Below, in pieces: positions 35,940 to 45,500 of a stretch of 64,000 nt of DNA. This stretch comes from Alcanivorax sp. GTDB taxonomy: Bacteria; Pseudomonadota; Gammaproteobacteria; Pseudomonadales; Alcanivoracaceae. The number at the start of each line of letters is the position of its first letter. Position 1 is the stretch's first letter. The notes under the pieces were generated by a model. The model was given only the letters and a program-made list of their open reading frames with translations. It did no database searches and was not told the origin of the DNA. Both the position numbers and the translations under genes were made by a program. Location: positions 1 through 64,000 of the forward strand of contig NZ_PBSH01000006.1 of the NCBI RefSeq assembly GCF_002726155.1. The letters are read 5' to 3'.

Positions 35940-38900
35940 ATGTTCTGGCCATCGTCGCTATCTCGATATCTACTTTCCGCGGGCACCGCCTTGTGGCTTG
36001 CCAGCACCACCGTTATTGCTGCGCCAGGGGATACCGACCCCTCATTCGGTGTTGATGGCTTGGTGCTACACACACCGGGCAGTGTCGCACTCAATCTCAG
36101 CAACACCCCCAGCACCGTCATCTCGCTCAGCGACGGCACACTGCTGGTGGCCGGACACAGCGAAAATGGGCAGACCGTGAGTGGGGTCGCGGATACCGAC
36201 ATCTTGCTGGCCCGTTACCGGGCAAACGGCCAGCTGGATACCCGTTTTGGCCACCAAGGCATCGTCACAACCGCCACGTCCACGGCTTACAGCCGGGTGT
36301 CCGGGATGCTTGAGCAGGCTGACGGCAAACTGCTGGTCTACGGCATCCATGCCCAGCTTCGTGCCGCTGACAGGGGGCTGGTGGTTCGCTATCTGCCGGA
36401 TGGCCGCCTGGACCCGGGTTTCGCCGATGGCGGCATCCTCAGCCTGACGTTGGGCAGTGGCTACGACCAGATCAATGCAGCCATCCAGCAAGCCGATGGC
36501 AAGATCGTAGTGGCAGGCGCCGGGCTGCACAGTGATGACGATTTCGTGCTGGCGCGGCTCAATAACGATGGCTCGCTGGACACGACCTTCGGCACCGACG
36601 GGCTCGTGATCACCGATTTCGGCGGCAGCCACATTGCCTATGATCTGATCGCACAGAACGGCAAACTGGTCGCCGTCGGCAGCGGCGGTAACGGTGTCAG
36701 CGGCATTACCATCGCCCGCTATCTTGCCAACGGCACTCTGGACACCGGCTTTGATGGCGACGGCTTCCTCAACCTGGATGTGACCAGCGGCTATGACGCC
36801 GCCTTCAGTGCCTTTGCATTGAGTAATGGCCAGCTGTTGGTCGGAGCGCGTACAGGGGGCACGCAATCCTCCTTACTGCGCTTTAACGACGATGGCTCAC
36901 AGGACCTGAGCTATTCCCTATTGGGGCTTCACCTCCTCTCGGGCCAGTCAGGCGTGATGGCATTACGTGGCCTCGCCAATGGCAAGCTGCTCGCCATGAG
37001 CCGCAACAACCAGGTGGCCCAACTCAACGCCGACGGTACCGTGGATGAGGATTTTGCCAGCGCTGGCGAAACCGCCGCACTCAGCGACATGTCGGAAGCC
37101 TCCGATATCATCGCGTTGGCGGATGGGCACCGCATTCTGCTCGGCAGAACCCCTTCCGGCAGCATTGTGCTGGCCCGCCGCCAGGACGATGGCGCACTGG
37201 ACGAGAGCTTCGATGGTGACAGTGGTAGCGGCAACGGCATTGTTATCAATCAGCCCAGACACATCGGCAGCGCCACCTCGCTGCTCGCGCTACTCTCACA
37301 GGATGATGGCAAAACCATCGCCATTGGCTACGCCAATAACGGTGACCGCGATATCACCCTGAGCCGTTACCTGCCCGATGGGCAGCTGGACACCAGCTTC
37401 GGCACGGACGGGGTCTCTTTTCTCGGCGGCGTCGGCGCCATTGACACGGCGGGCCATGCCATCTGGCAGGGCGACAAGATTCTGGTGGCGGGAAGGTTGG
37501 GCAACTATGCCATCGTTGCCCGGTTCAACAACGATGGCTCCCTGGATACCAGCTTCGGCGCCAATGGCTTTCGCCAGCTTGTCTCTGGCAGTAGCACCAA
37601 TTTTCATCAGCTGCAGCTGCTGGATGATGGCCGCATCTTCGCGGTTGGCCAGCGCAACCAGGATGCCTACCACGACTTCTACGCCGTCATGCTCACCGCC
37701 AATGGCGCCCTCGACAGCAATTTCGGCAACAACGGCACCATGCAATACAACATTCTTGAGCAGGAGTATGCCAAAGGGGCAGTCGCAGTGAGTGGCCAGT
37801 TCTTGTTGATCGGCCAATCACGCGCCAGCTTTAGTTCGTCCTACTCCCTGCGCGTCCTGCGCATCAATGCCGATGGCACTGTAGACACCAGCTTTGGCAG
37901 CAATGGCAGCCTTCTTCACAGCATCAATAACCCCAGCATCGGGCAGGTCATTACCGACAGCAATGGCAAAGCACTGATTGCGGGCACCAGTTCCAGTGAC
38001 ATGTTTGTCATGCGACTCAACACTGATGGCAGCAAGGACGACAGCTTTGGCAGTCAAGGGACAACCCGCATTGATATCAACGGCGATAGCGCCGGCAGCC
38101 AGGCCATTACAGAGCAGGCTGATGGTAAAATTGTGATTGCGGGCTACACCCGCCCTGGCAGCCATTTTGACTTTGCCTTGCACCGGCTCCATGCGGATGG
38201 CACTGCGGATACGACCTTCGCCGAGAGCGGCACGCTAACACTTGATCTGTACGGTGATGAACGCTTGTTCGCCGTTACTCAGCAAGCCGACGGCAAACTG
38301 GTCACCGGCGGTTATGCCCGCAACTTTGCGCAATTCGCCCTGCTACGGGTGGAAGCCCTGCTCGACAGTGACGACGACGGCACCCCGGACGTTAACGACG
38401 CCTTCCCCAACGACCCCACCGAAACCACTGACACCGACAACGACGGCACCGGCGACAACAGCGATGCCTTCGTCACCAACGACGCGGCCGCCACGGACGA
38501 TGACGGTGATGGTTTTCCGGACAGCTGGAACAACGACTGCGACAGCAGCTGTCAAAACAGTTCCGGACTGACCCTGGACCCGTCGTTAAACGATGTGGAT
38601 AACGACGGCCTGGTCGACAGCGAGGACGACGACAACAACCGAGACAACCAGCCCCCCACTGTGACCGCACCGACCCACATTGCCGTTAATGCCACCGGCG
38701 ACCTGACCGAGATCATGTTGGGTGAGGCCGCTGCCACCGATCTTGTCGATGGCAGCCTCAGTGCCGTGCCGCAAACCCCGGACAACGCCACCACCTTGTC
38801 CCTGGCACCCGGCCGGCATCTGATTACCTGGCAGGCCACTGACAGCGCCGGCAATATCGGCAGCGCAACCCAACAGGTGGACATCACACCGCTGGCCGGC

Positions 38901-39719
38901 TTCACCACCGATAACCAGATCAGCGGCGAGGGCAATAGCGTCACTGTCACGGTCACCCTGAATGGAGATGCCCCCGTTTACCCGGTGGTTATCCCCGTGA
39001 TACTCAACAGTAACAGCACCGCCACCAGCCCGGCAGATCACAACGCCACAGCAACCACCATCGTGATCAACGAAGACGCCGAACCCGTCCACACCGGCAG
39101 CCTGACATTCACCACCACCGACGACGGTGTGGGCGGTGAATACGATGAAACCGTGATCCTGGATCTGGTGGCAGACAATGGCAGTGACACCCTGGAAAAC
39201 GCGGTAATTGACGACGCGCTGTCACGGCACATTATTACCATCACCGAAATGAACGTGGCCCCCACGCTCACCTCCGTCACCCTGAGCCAGGGTGACGACA
39301 GCATCGACCTAACCGCCGGCACGCCGACCCTCTACGAGCGTTTTCATGATGCCGGCAACATCCAGCTAACCGCCAACATGACCGACCCGAACCCTCAGGA
39401 CAGCCACACCTTCGAATGGGTCATCAACGATGTGGTGCAGCCAGAAACCGGCAACACCCTGTTGATCGACATGGATCTGTACAGCACCGGTGAGTACCTG
39501 CTGTCTGTCACGGTGAGTGACAACGGCAATCCCCCGCTGAGTAGCGCCCCCCTCAAGGGCGGCGTCGCCCTGACCGACAGCCCGGCGCCCTACGGTGGCG
39601 ATCAAGCGGGTGGCAGTAGCGGTGGCGGCAGCCTTGGCTGGCTGCTCATGCTGCTTGGCGCAGCGGGCGGGCGACGGGTAGCCCGCCGGTCGTCAGGCGC
39701 TCAACCGCGCCCGCTCTGA
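35940..39719 (+). CDS. Large secreted delta-60 repeat protein with GlyGly-CTERM tail
   Basis: A 1259-residue exported protein. A signal peptide ends near VIAA. Residues about 30-810 hold about 14 delta-60 repeats, recognisable by D-x-x-F-x-x-x-G (DPSFGVDG, DTTFGTDG, DTSFGANG and others), likely a beta-propeller-like array. Then come Asp-rich calcium-binding type 3 repeats (DSDDDGTPDVNDAFP and following), a HYR-like domain, a Calx-beta-like part and a further Ig-like part. The end, GGGSLGWLLMLLG followed by Arg residues, is a GlyGly-CTERM signal: in known systems cut by rhombosortase, with type II secretion to the cell surface. An adhesin or matrix role is inference. The 3' end overlaps the convergent thioesterase gene by 19 bp. 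Confidence 0.88.
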   Translation: MFWPSSLSRYLLSAGTALWLASTTVIAAPGDTDPSFGVDGLVLHTPGSVALNLSNTPSTVISLSDGTLLVAGHSENGQTVSGVADTDILLARYRANGQLDTRFGHQGIVTTATSTAYSRVSGMLEQADGKLLVYGIHAQLRAADRGLVVRYLPDGRLDPGFADGGILSLTLGSGYDQINAAIQQADGKIVVAGAGLHSDDDFVLARLNNDGSLDTTFGTDGLVITDFGGSHIAYDLIAQNGKLVAVGSGGNGVSGITIARYLANGTLDTGFDGDGFLNLDVTSGYDAAFSAFALSNGQLLVGARTGGTQSSLLRFNDDGSQDLSYSLLGLHLLSGQSGVMALRGLANGKLLAMSRNNQVAQLNADGTVDEDFASAGETAALSDMSEASDIIALADGHRILLGRTPSGSIVLARRQDDGALDESFDGDSGSGNGIVINQPRHIGSATSLLALLSQDDGKTIAIGYANNGDRDITLSRYLPDGQLDTSFGTDGVSFLGGVGAIDTAGHAIWQGDKILVAGRLGNYAIVARFNNDGSLDTSFGANGFRQLVSGSSTNFHQLQLLDDGRIFAVGQRNQDAYHDFYAVMLTANGALDSNFGNNGTMQYNILEQEYAKGAVAVSGQFLLIGQSRASFSSSYSLRVLRINADGTVDTSFGSNGSLLHSINNPSIGQVITDSNGKALIAGTSSSDMFVMRLNTDGSKDDSFGSQGTTRIDINGDSAGSQAITEQADGKIVIAGYTRPGSHFDFALHRLHADGTADTTFAESGTLTLDLYGDERLFAVTQQADGKLVTGGYARNFAQFALLRVEALLDSDDDGTPDVNDAFPNDPTETTDTDNDGTGDNSDAFVTNDAAATDDDGDGFPDSWNNDCDSSCQNSSGLTLDPSLNDVDNDGLVDSEDDDNNRDNQPPTVTAPTHIAVNATGDLTEIMLGEAAATDLVDGSLSAVPQTPDNATTLSLAPGRHLITWQATDSAGNIGSATQQVDITPLAGFTTDNQISGEGNSVTVTVTLNGDAPVYPVVIPVILNSNSTATSPADHNATATTIVINEDAEPVHTGSLTFTTTDDGVGGEYDETVILDLVADNGSDTLENAVIDDALSRHIITITEMNVAPTLTSVTLSQGDDSIDLTAGTPTLYERFHDAGNIQLTANMTDPNPQDSHTFEWVINDVVQPETGNTLLIDMDLYSTGEYLLSVTVSDNGNPPLSSAPLKGGVALTDSPAPYGGDQAGGSSGGGSLGWLLMLLGAAGGRRVARRSSGAQPRPL

Positions 39720-40144
39720 TCGATCACCACCCCCGGCGCCCCGGCCTGCAGCAGCTCGCGCAGATCCTCGGGCACCGGGGTCTTCTCGAACGGCTCCGTG
39801 GTCATCATCACGTACACCGCTTCTGAGTGCGCAATGGCACGGCCATCGTCCGCGTGACGAATATCCGCCTGCAGCGAGAACGAGGTGTTGCCCATATGGG
39901 TCAATGACACGAAGACATCCAACACGTCATCAAAGCGTGCCGACGACTGCCATTGGGTGGTCAATTTCACCACCTGGTTATCCAAACCATCCGCCAGCAA
40001 CTGGCTGTAATCACGGCCCAGCGCACGCATGAATTCGGTCATGGCGATATCCACGTAATCCCCGTAACGGGCGTTAAACACCACGTGCTGGGCATCGCAT
40101 TCGTTGTAGCGCACCCGAAATCGAAAGCAAAAAGGATTAGCCAT
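39701..40144 (-). CDS. Acyl-CoA thioesterase, YbgC/4-hydroxybenzoyl-CoA type
   Basis: A 147-residue hot-dog thioesterase. The region VRYNECDAQHVVFNARYGDYVDIAMTEF fits the YbgC/FadM active-site helix, with the catalytic Asp in ECDAQHVVFNARY. It should cleave acyl-CoA esters in the cytoplasm. The ATG at 40144 has an AGGTG site. It is divergent from an acyl-CoA ligase gene 100 bp away, so the pair could balance activation and release of acids. Confidence 0.88.
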   Translation of the reverse strand: MANPFCFRFRVRYNECDAQHVVFNARYGDYVDIAMTEFMRALGRDYSQLLADGLDNQVVKLTTQWQSSARFDDVLDVFVSLTHMGNTSFSLQADIRHADDGRAIAHSEAVYVMMTTEPFEKTPVPEDLRELLQAGAPGVVIDQSGRG

Positions 40145-40244
40145 ACATCACACCTGATTCTGTGAAATCGCTGTATTGCGAGCAAACATACCGAAGAGTA
40201 TGCTCGATCTATTTTCGGAATTCTATTCCATAAACGGAGAGCCC

Positions 40245-41855
40245 ATGACCACCGCCAGCGACGCCATGCCCCGCTACGCCCCTGAACGAACCGACGAGGT
40301 TTTCACGCCCCTGCCCCAGCGCCTGCAACACTGGGCGAACACCCAGGGCGACACGCCGGCACTGTACGATGAAAGCGGCATGCTCACCTGGCGGCAGCTG
40401 GTGAACAACGTCAACCAGGTGGCCAACCAGTTGATCGACGCAGGCCTGCAACCGGGCGACACGGTTACCGGCCTGTCCGAAAACAGCGCCCGCTACCTGA
40501 CCCTGTTTCTGGGCACCCTCACCGCTGGCGGCTGCATGGTGCCGCTCTCCGGCATGGCAGTCGGCGACACCCTGGCGCTGATGATCAACGATTGCGACGC
40601 CCGCTTCCTGTTCGTCTCCGACAAGCATCGTACCCTGATTGATCCCTTGCTGGGCGAGCTGGCCAACATTCCCCAGGAGCACCGCTTCAGCCTGGATTTC
40701 CAGGCACCAGGATGGCGAGCCTTTGATAACTGGGTAGCTGGCAGCCGCACCGTCGCACCGGACCACCACCCGCAACCGGACGACCCGTTCAATATCATCT
40801 ACAGTTCCGGCACCACCGGCGTGCCCAAAGGCATTTTGCATGACCACCGCATGCGCGCCCGTCAGCTGGAACGGGTCACCGACCTTGGGTACGACCAGAA
40901 CGCCGTCGCGCTGGTCTCAACACCGCTCTATTCCAATACCACGCTAGTGTGCGTTCTCCCGACGCTATTCGCCGGCGGCACCCTGATCACCATGGCCAAA
41001 TTTCACAGTCAGCGTTATCTGGAACTGGCCGAGCAACACCGCGTCACCCACACCATGTTAGTGCCCGTGCAATATCAACGGCTGCTGGATGACCCGGCGT
41101 TTGACCGCTTCGACCTGAGCAGCTTCAAGGTGAAATTCTCCACCAGTGCCCCCCTGCGCGCGCCGTTGATTGCCGATGCCATGGCACGCTGGCCGGGTAA
41201 TCTGGTCGAGTTCTATGGACTCACCGAAGGGGGGCTGTCCACGGTCCTCAACTGTGCCGAGCATCCGGATAAATGGGCCACCGTGGGGCAACCGGGCGAA
41301 GGCTGCGAAGTGCACATCATCAACGAGGATCTGGAGGAACTGCCTTCCGGAGAAATTGGCGAAATCGTGGGCCGCAGCAGTGCCATGATGCGCGGCTATT
41401 ACAAGCGCGAGGACAAGACCGAAGAGCTGCTCTGGACCCGTGCCGACGGTGCCGTGTTCTATCGCACCGGTGACATGGGCCGGCTCGACAGTGACGGCTT
41501 CCTGTCAGTGCTGGATCGCCGCAAGGACATGATTATTTCCGGGGGCTTCAATATCTACGCCGAAGACCTGGAAAAAACCCTGCTCAGCCACGACGACATC
41601 ACCGATGCCGCAGTGATCGCCATTCCCAGCCGCCAGTGGGGCGAAACCCCGCTGGGACTGGTGGTGTTGCGCAAGGGTTGCAATACCGACCTGACAACCC
41701 TTTGTGACTGGGCCAACCAGCAACTGGGCAAAGCCCAGCGGCTGTCCGCACTGGAACAACGGGACCACCTGCCGCGCAGCACCATCGGCAAGATTCTTAA
41801 ACGGGAACTGCGCGATCCTTATTGGCAGGAACAACCACAACAAGCTCGCGGTTAA
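40245..41855 (+). CDS. AMP-forming acyl-CoA synthetase
   Basis: A 536-residue adenylate-forming ligase that activates a carboxylic acid with ATP and CoA. Key motifs are IIYSSGTTGVPKGI (P-loop), FYGLTEGG, YRTGDMGRLDSDG, DRRKDMIISGGFNIYAEDLE and the catalytic Lys in STIGKILKREL. The chain length it accepts cannot be read from the sequence; medium- to long-chain or aromatic acids are possible. The ATG at 40245 follows ACGGAGAG; the longer frame to 40176 lacks homology. Confidence 0.93.
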   Translation: MTTASDAMPRYAPERTDEVFTPLPQRLQHWANTQGDTPALYDESGMLTWRQLVNNVNQVANQLIDAGLQPGDTVTGLSENSARYLTLFLGTLTAGGCMVPLSGMAVGDTLALMINDCDARFLFVSDKHRTLIDPLLGELANIPQEHRFSLDFQAPGWRAFDNWVAGSRTVAPDHHPQPDDPFNIIYSSGTTGVPKGILHDHRMRARQLERVTDLGYDQNAVALVSTPLYSNTTLVCVLPTLFAGGTLITMAKFHSQRYLELAEQHRVTHTMLVPVQYQRLLDDPAFDRFDLSSFKVKFSTSAPLRAPLIADAMARWPGNLVEFYGLTEGGLSTVLNCAEHPDKWATVGQPGEGCEVHIINEDLEELPSGEIGEIVGRSSAMMRGYYKREDKTEELLWTRADGAVFYRTGDMGRLDSDGFLSVLDRRKDMIISGGFNIYAEDLEKTLLSHDDITDAAVIAIPSRQWGETPLGLVVLRKGCNTDLTTLCDWANQQLGKAQRLSALEQRDHLPRSTIGKILKRELRDPYWQEQPQQARG

Positions 41856-41863
41856 CCATCAGC

Positions 41864-41884
41864 GCCCCGGTCTCGCACCGGGGC
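41864..41884. terminator. Hairpin between convergent genes
   Basis: GCCCCGGT (41864-41871) pairs with ACCGGGGC (41877-41884) around CTCGC. It has no T run, so it is at best a weak terminator for either gene. Confidence 0.5.
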
Positions 41885-41894
41885 AATGATCGCG

Positions 41895-43298
41895 CTACAG
41901 AAACCGTTCAATCGGCAAGCGCGCCAGCAACCAGGCAGCCAGCCAGCGGCCAATGCTGACTCGCGGCTCCCGGTGCAGCACTTCCGGGGTGCCATCGCTG
42001 CCGTCCGCAGCCCAGGTTAACCGGCCCGCTTCACGGGATACCCGGAAACTGTTTTCCGGCGCCAGCCCTTCTTCAATAAACGCGGCCACCTGCTGCCCCA
42101 GCGCCTCCGACGCCACGTAATAGCCCATCTCGGTATTCAGATGCACCGAGCGTGGATCAATATTGAACGAACCGACAAACACTTCGCGACGATCCAGCAC
42201 CATGGCCTTGGTATGCAGACTGGCCTGGGAGCGGCCTTTGAACAGGCGCACTTGCCGATGCAACGCACGGGCATTGGGCTGTAATTCATGCAACTCCACT
42301 CCGGCCGCTAACAACCCGGAGCGATAGCGCGCATAGGCGCCGTGGGCGGCAATCACATCATTGGTGGCCAGACTATTGGTCAGCACGGCAGCACGCCCGC
42401 CACGTCGCCGGAAGCCGGCAAGCGCGTCCACAAAATCATTGCCCGGAATGAAGTAACTGGCTTCCATCAATAATTCCTGGTGATCTTGCCGGCCCAGCAG
42501 GCTGGCCAGCTGATCCCCCATCAATGTCTGTCTGGCGCCGCTGGCCTTGTCCGGGCTATCGAACAACAACACCGCTGGCGCCTGCACACACTGGCGTTCC
42601 TGCTTTTCCAGATAGTCCGTAAAAAATTTTTCGTGTTGAGGGAACAAGTAAGGATAGCCTTTCAGGGACCTGCGCCAGTGCGCCAGCCACCGCCAGACTC
42701 CTTCGGCGGTGGCTTCGGTGCGACGACGGTAACTTTTCATCGGCACGGCCAGCGGGCTGTGCCAGAACGCCTCAAACGCCGCACGGGTATCCGCCACGAT
42801 CGGGCCATGGGCATACAAATCCAGGTCACGGAAATTGGTGGACGCATTCACCCCAAAATAATGGTCAGCAATATTTCGCCCGCCCACCAGCGCCCGCTCC
42901 CCATCCATGATCCACGCCTTGTTGTGCATGCGGTGGTTCAGGCGTGGCGCATGGTAGAGCCATTGCAGAAAATGCTTATAGCGTCCCTTGAACGGATTGA
43001 ACAATCGCACCTGAATATTGGGGTGCGCATCCAGCGCCGCCCACTTCACATCCCGGCCCAACTGGTTGGCATGATCCAGCAACATGCGCACCTTCACACC
43101 CCGCCGCGCCGCCTCCAGCAAACGATAGATCAGCAGCTTGCCGGTGGTGTCGTCATCCCAGATGTAGTACTGCACATCCAGCGAGCGCTTCGCCAGCCGC
43201 GCCAGGGTGACTCGCAGGGTGAACGCCTGATCGCTGTCGGCAACCAGTGAAAAAGACGACACCGGCGTGGGCGTCGAACCGGACGGTGTCTGGCTCAT
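41895..43298 (-). CDS. Phospholipase D / cardiolipin synthase-like protein
   Basis: A protein of 467 residues with two HKD motifs: HNKAWIMDG with GGRNIADHYF after it, and LHTKAMVLDRREVFVGSFNID. It belongs to the PLD superfamily that joins or cleaves phosphatidyl groups. It lacks clear N-terminal membrane helices, unlike ClsA, and a Gly/Trp/Leu-rich C-terminal end (RWLAAWLLARLPIERFL) may touch the membrane. ATG 43298 has GGTGAG upstream; a GTG at 43304 is in frame. The bases 43299-43546 hold no gene. Confidence 0.88.
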   Translation of the reverse strand: MSQTPSGSTPTPVSSFSLVADSDQAFTLRVTLARLAKRSLDVQYYIWDDDTTGKLLIYRLLEAARRGVKVRMLLDHANQLGRDVKWAALDAHPNIQVRLFNPFKGRYKHFLQWLYHAPRLNHRMHNKAWIMDGERALVGGRNIADHYFGVNASTNFRDLDLYAHGPIVADTRAAFEAFWHSPLAVPMKSYRRRTEATAEGVWRWLAHWRRSLKGYPYLFPQHEKFFTDYLEKQERQCVQAPAVLLFDSPDKASGARQTLMGDQLASLLGRQDHQELLMEASYFIPGNDFVDALAGFRRRGGRAAVLTNSLATNDVIAAHGAYARYRSGLLAAGVELHELQPNARALHRQVRLFKGRSQASLHTKAMVLDRREVFVGSFNIDPRSVHLNTEMGYYVASEALGQQVAAFIEEGLAPENSFRVSREAGRLTWAADGSDGTPEVLHREPRVSIGRWLAAWLLARLPIERFL

Positions 43299-43546
43299 TG
43301 GCACTCACCATTTCGACTCGGCGCTGGCCATGATGGTCGCCGGTCAATTTGCCCATCGATGCGCATACCTCGTCCTCTCTGCTCCCGGTCGTGATGCTCT
43401 GATGACAGGAATATAAAACCTGACCTGAGTGCCAACCCTGCCATACATTCACCGGAATTCATCAAACTATCACGATCTTTTTACCGCATTTTCTTGTCAC
43501 GGCGTCAGCCTTTCGGTCTCCCTCTTTCATTCAAGGATGACCGCAC

Positions 43547-45433
43547 ATGAACAGGCACGTTCTCACAGCACCGGCCGTCACCGCTCTGCTCACTGCCCTT
43601 TGCGCCAGCGTCAACGCTGCCCCCTACGACTGGAACTACCCGGCGCCGATCAAATCCCCCGGCGCTAACGATAACGGCAAGGTCGTGCTCTTCGATGTCT
43701 CCCACGGCGGCACGGAAGGCAATGCCGACTGGGTGATCGACGGCGCTTTTTCCGACTTCGCCGATGATCTGGTCAGCGCCGGTTACACCGTGCAGGAATA
43801 CCGCGGGGTGGATAAAAACAGCGACGGCGTTATCCAGTTTGTGGATGACTACACCAACCCGACCACGGCCAACAGCAACGCCAATGAAGCGGTCATCACC
43901 TACAGCGCCATCAGCCATGCGGATGTACTGGTATTGGCGGAAAGCAACCGCCCTTTTACCCAGTCAGAATTACAGGCACTGGAGAATTTTGTGGCCGCCG
44001 GCAAGGGCATCTTCTTTGTGGCTGACCACTACAACGCGGACCGCAACCTGAACACCTGGGACAGCACCGAGGTGTTCAACGGCTATAACCGCTCCACCCT
44101 GCCCCAGTTCAATGTGGGCGGCAGCTACGGCGACCTGCGTAACCCGGGCACCGCCAGCGGCTGGCTGGCGCAGGAGTTCGGCATTCGCTTTCGCTTCAAT
44201 GCCATCGACTGGCACAGCGGCGCCAGCGGCATTGAACCGGCCAGCCAGGTAGAGGGGCTGACCACCGGTGTGGGCCCGGTACTGATGGCCGGTGGCGCCA
44301 CCCTGGCGATCACCGACCCGAATAAGGCCAAGGGCCTGGTGTACTTTTCCACCAGCGACAGCCCCAGCCGCTGGAGCCATGCGGTGGATTCCGGGCTCTA
44401 CTTCGGCGGCACCGCCGAAGGCCCCTACGTGGCCATCGCCAAATCCGGCCCCGGCAAGGCCGCCTTTATCGGCGACTCCAGCCCCATCGAAGATGCCACG
44501 CCCAAATACAAACGCCAGGACAACGGCAACACCAAGAGCACCTACCCGGGCTGGACCGATGCCGGTAACGCCTCCCAGCTCAGTATTAACCTGATCGACT
44601 GGCTGGCCACCCCGGAAAGCTACACCCAGTTCAACAGCAGCGCCCACCCGGCCGGCACCGCAACGCCGATCCCCATGGCCAGTGAAGAACTGGACGACCC
44701 GGACAACGGCCAACCCTGGAACACCCCCTCCGGCGGCTATAACCCCTGGGATGCCAGCACCTTCGACTACGGCGCCTACGGTGCCCCGGACGGCCCCGGT
44801 GGCAACAATGGCGGCGGCACCGGGGACAGTTTGTCCGTGAGCGAGGCACTGGCCGAACCCACGGGTACAACGGTGACGGTGGAAGGCGTGATCACCCAGG
44901 CTATCAACGGCGAGTACGCCCTGGAAATTGAGGACAGCGTCGGCAGTGCCACCCTTTACGTGAAACTGGAAAGCCAGTACCGCAACGATTTCAGCCCGCA
45001 GAACAACCCATCGGTGATCGGCGAAACCCTGCAAGTCAGCGGCGAGCGTGACGTCTACATGGGCGAGCCCAGCATCGAGTACGTCACCGACATGCAGCTG
45101 GTGGATGGCAGCAGCGGGGGCGGCAGTTGTGGCAGCAGCGGCGCGGTGTCGGTGAGCGATGCCTACGCCAGCAGCCAGGGCACCCCGCTCACCGTAATCG
45201 GCGAAGTCATCAGCGGCGTCAACGACCCCTACGCCCTGGAGCTGAGCGACCTGAACAACAGCACCAGCGTCTACGTGAAGCTGGAGTCCGACCAGCGTGC
45301 CGAATACAGCCCCGCCAACAACCCGGCCATGATCGGCCAGACCCTGGAAGTAGACGGCGTGCGCGACCTCTACATGAGTTACCCCAGCCTGGAATCGGTG
45401 AGCTCACTCACCGTGATCAGCGACTGCCCCTGA
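43547..45433 (+). CDS. Secreted protein with amidotransferase-like domain and two OB-fold repeats
   Basis: A 628-residue exported protein; the signal peptide ends near VNA. Residues about 40-370 resemble a class I glutamine-amidotransferase-like or ThuA/DUF4350-like fold (VVLFDVSHGG, ADVLVLAESNRPF, GKGIFFVADHYNADRN), with no sure catalytic Cys. A Gly/Asn-rich linker leads to two related repeats (about 425-525 and 538-628): SVSEALAEPTGTTVTVEGVI and SVSDAYASSQGTPLTVIGEV, then Y-V-K-L-E and D-V/L-Y-M. These look like the OB folds of secreted nucleases such as YhcR. A role in binding extracellular nucleic acid or sugar is inference. A CpdB-type gene follows 67 bp later. Confidence 0.72.
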   Translation: MNRHVLTAPAVTALLTALCASVNAAPYDWNYPAPIKSPGANDNGKVVLFDVSHGGTEGNADWVIDGAFSDFADDLVSAGYTVQEYRGVDKNSDGVIQFVDDYTNPTTANSNANEAVITYSAISHADVLVLAESNRPFTQSELQALENFVAAGKGIFFVADHYNADRNLNTWDSTEVFNGYNRSTLPQFNVGGSYGDLRNPGTASGWLAQEFGIRFRFNAIDWHSGASGIEPASQVEGLTTGVGPVLMAGGATLAITDPNKAKGLVYFSTSDSPSRWSHAVDSGLYFGGTAEGPYVAIAKSGPGKAAFIGDSSPIEDATPKYKRQDNGNTKSTYPGWTDAGNASQLSINLIDWLATPESYTQFNSSAHPAGTATPIPMASEELDDPDNGQPWNTPSGGYNPWDASTFDYGAYGAPDGPGGNNGGGTGDSLSVSEALAEPTGTTVTVEGVITQAINGEYALEIEDSVGSATLYVKLESQYRNDFSPQNNPSVIGETLQVSGERDVYMGEPSIEYVTDMQLVDGSSGGGSCGSSGAVSVSDAYASSQGTPLTVIGEVISGVNDPYALELSDLNNSTSVYVKLESDQRAEYSPANNPAMIGQTLEVDGVRDLYMSYPSLESVSSLTVISDCP

Positions 45434-45452
45434 TGCTTTTAAAAAATTCCCC

Positions 45453-45470
45453 GGCGGCGTTCGCGCCGCC
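45453..45470 (+). terminator. Hairpin between the OB-fold protein and cpdB-like genes
   Basis: GGCGGCG and CGCCGCC around the stable loop TTCG, followed by CTTCTTTC. It may attenuate read-through into the next gene or protect the upstream mRNA. Confidence 0.6.
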
Positions 45471-45500
45471 CTTCTTTCAACCCGATACACAGGAAACACC

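Noticed and set aside
35940..39719. Repeated nucleotide pattern that could suggest a repeat array or CRISPR-like region
   Set aside because: The repeats are degenerate and in frame; they encode delta-60 protein repeats with D-x-x-F-x-x-x-G, so the signal is at protein level.
43481..43500. Possible Pho box before the OB-fold protein gene
   Set aside because: Only one half-site (TTGTCAC) is good; the position 11 bp upstream matches in just three bases and no -10 follows at the right distance.
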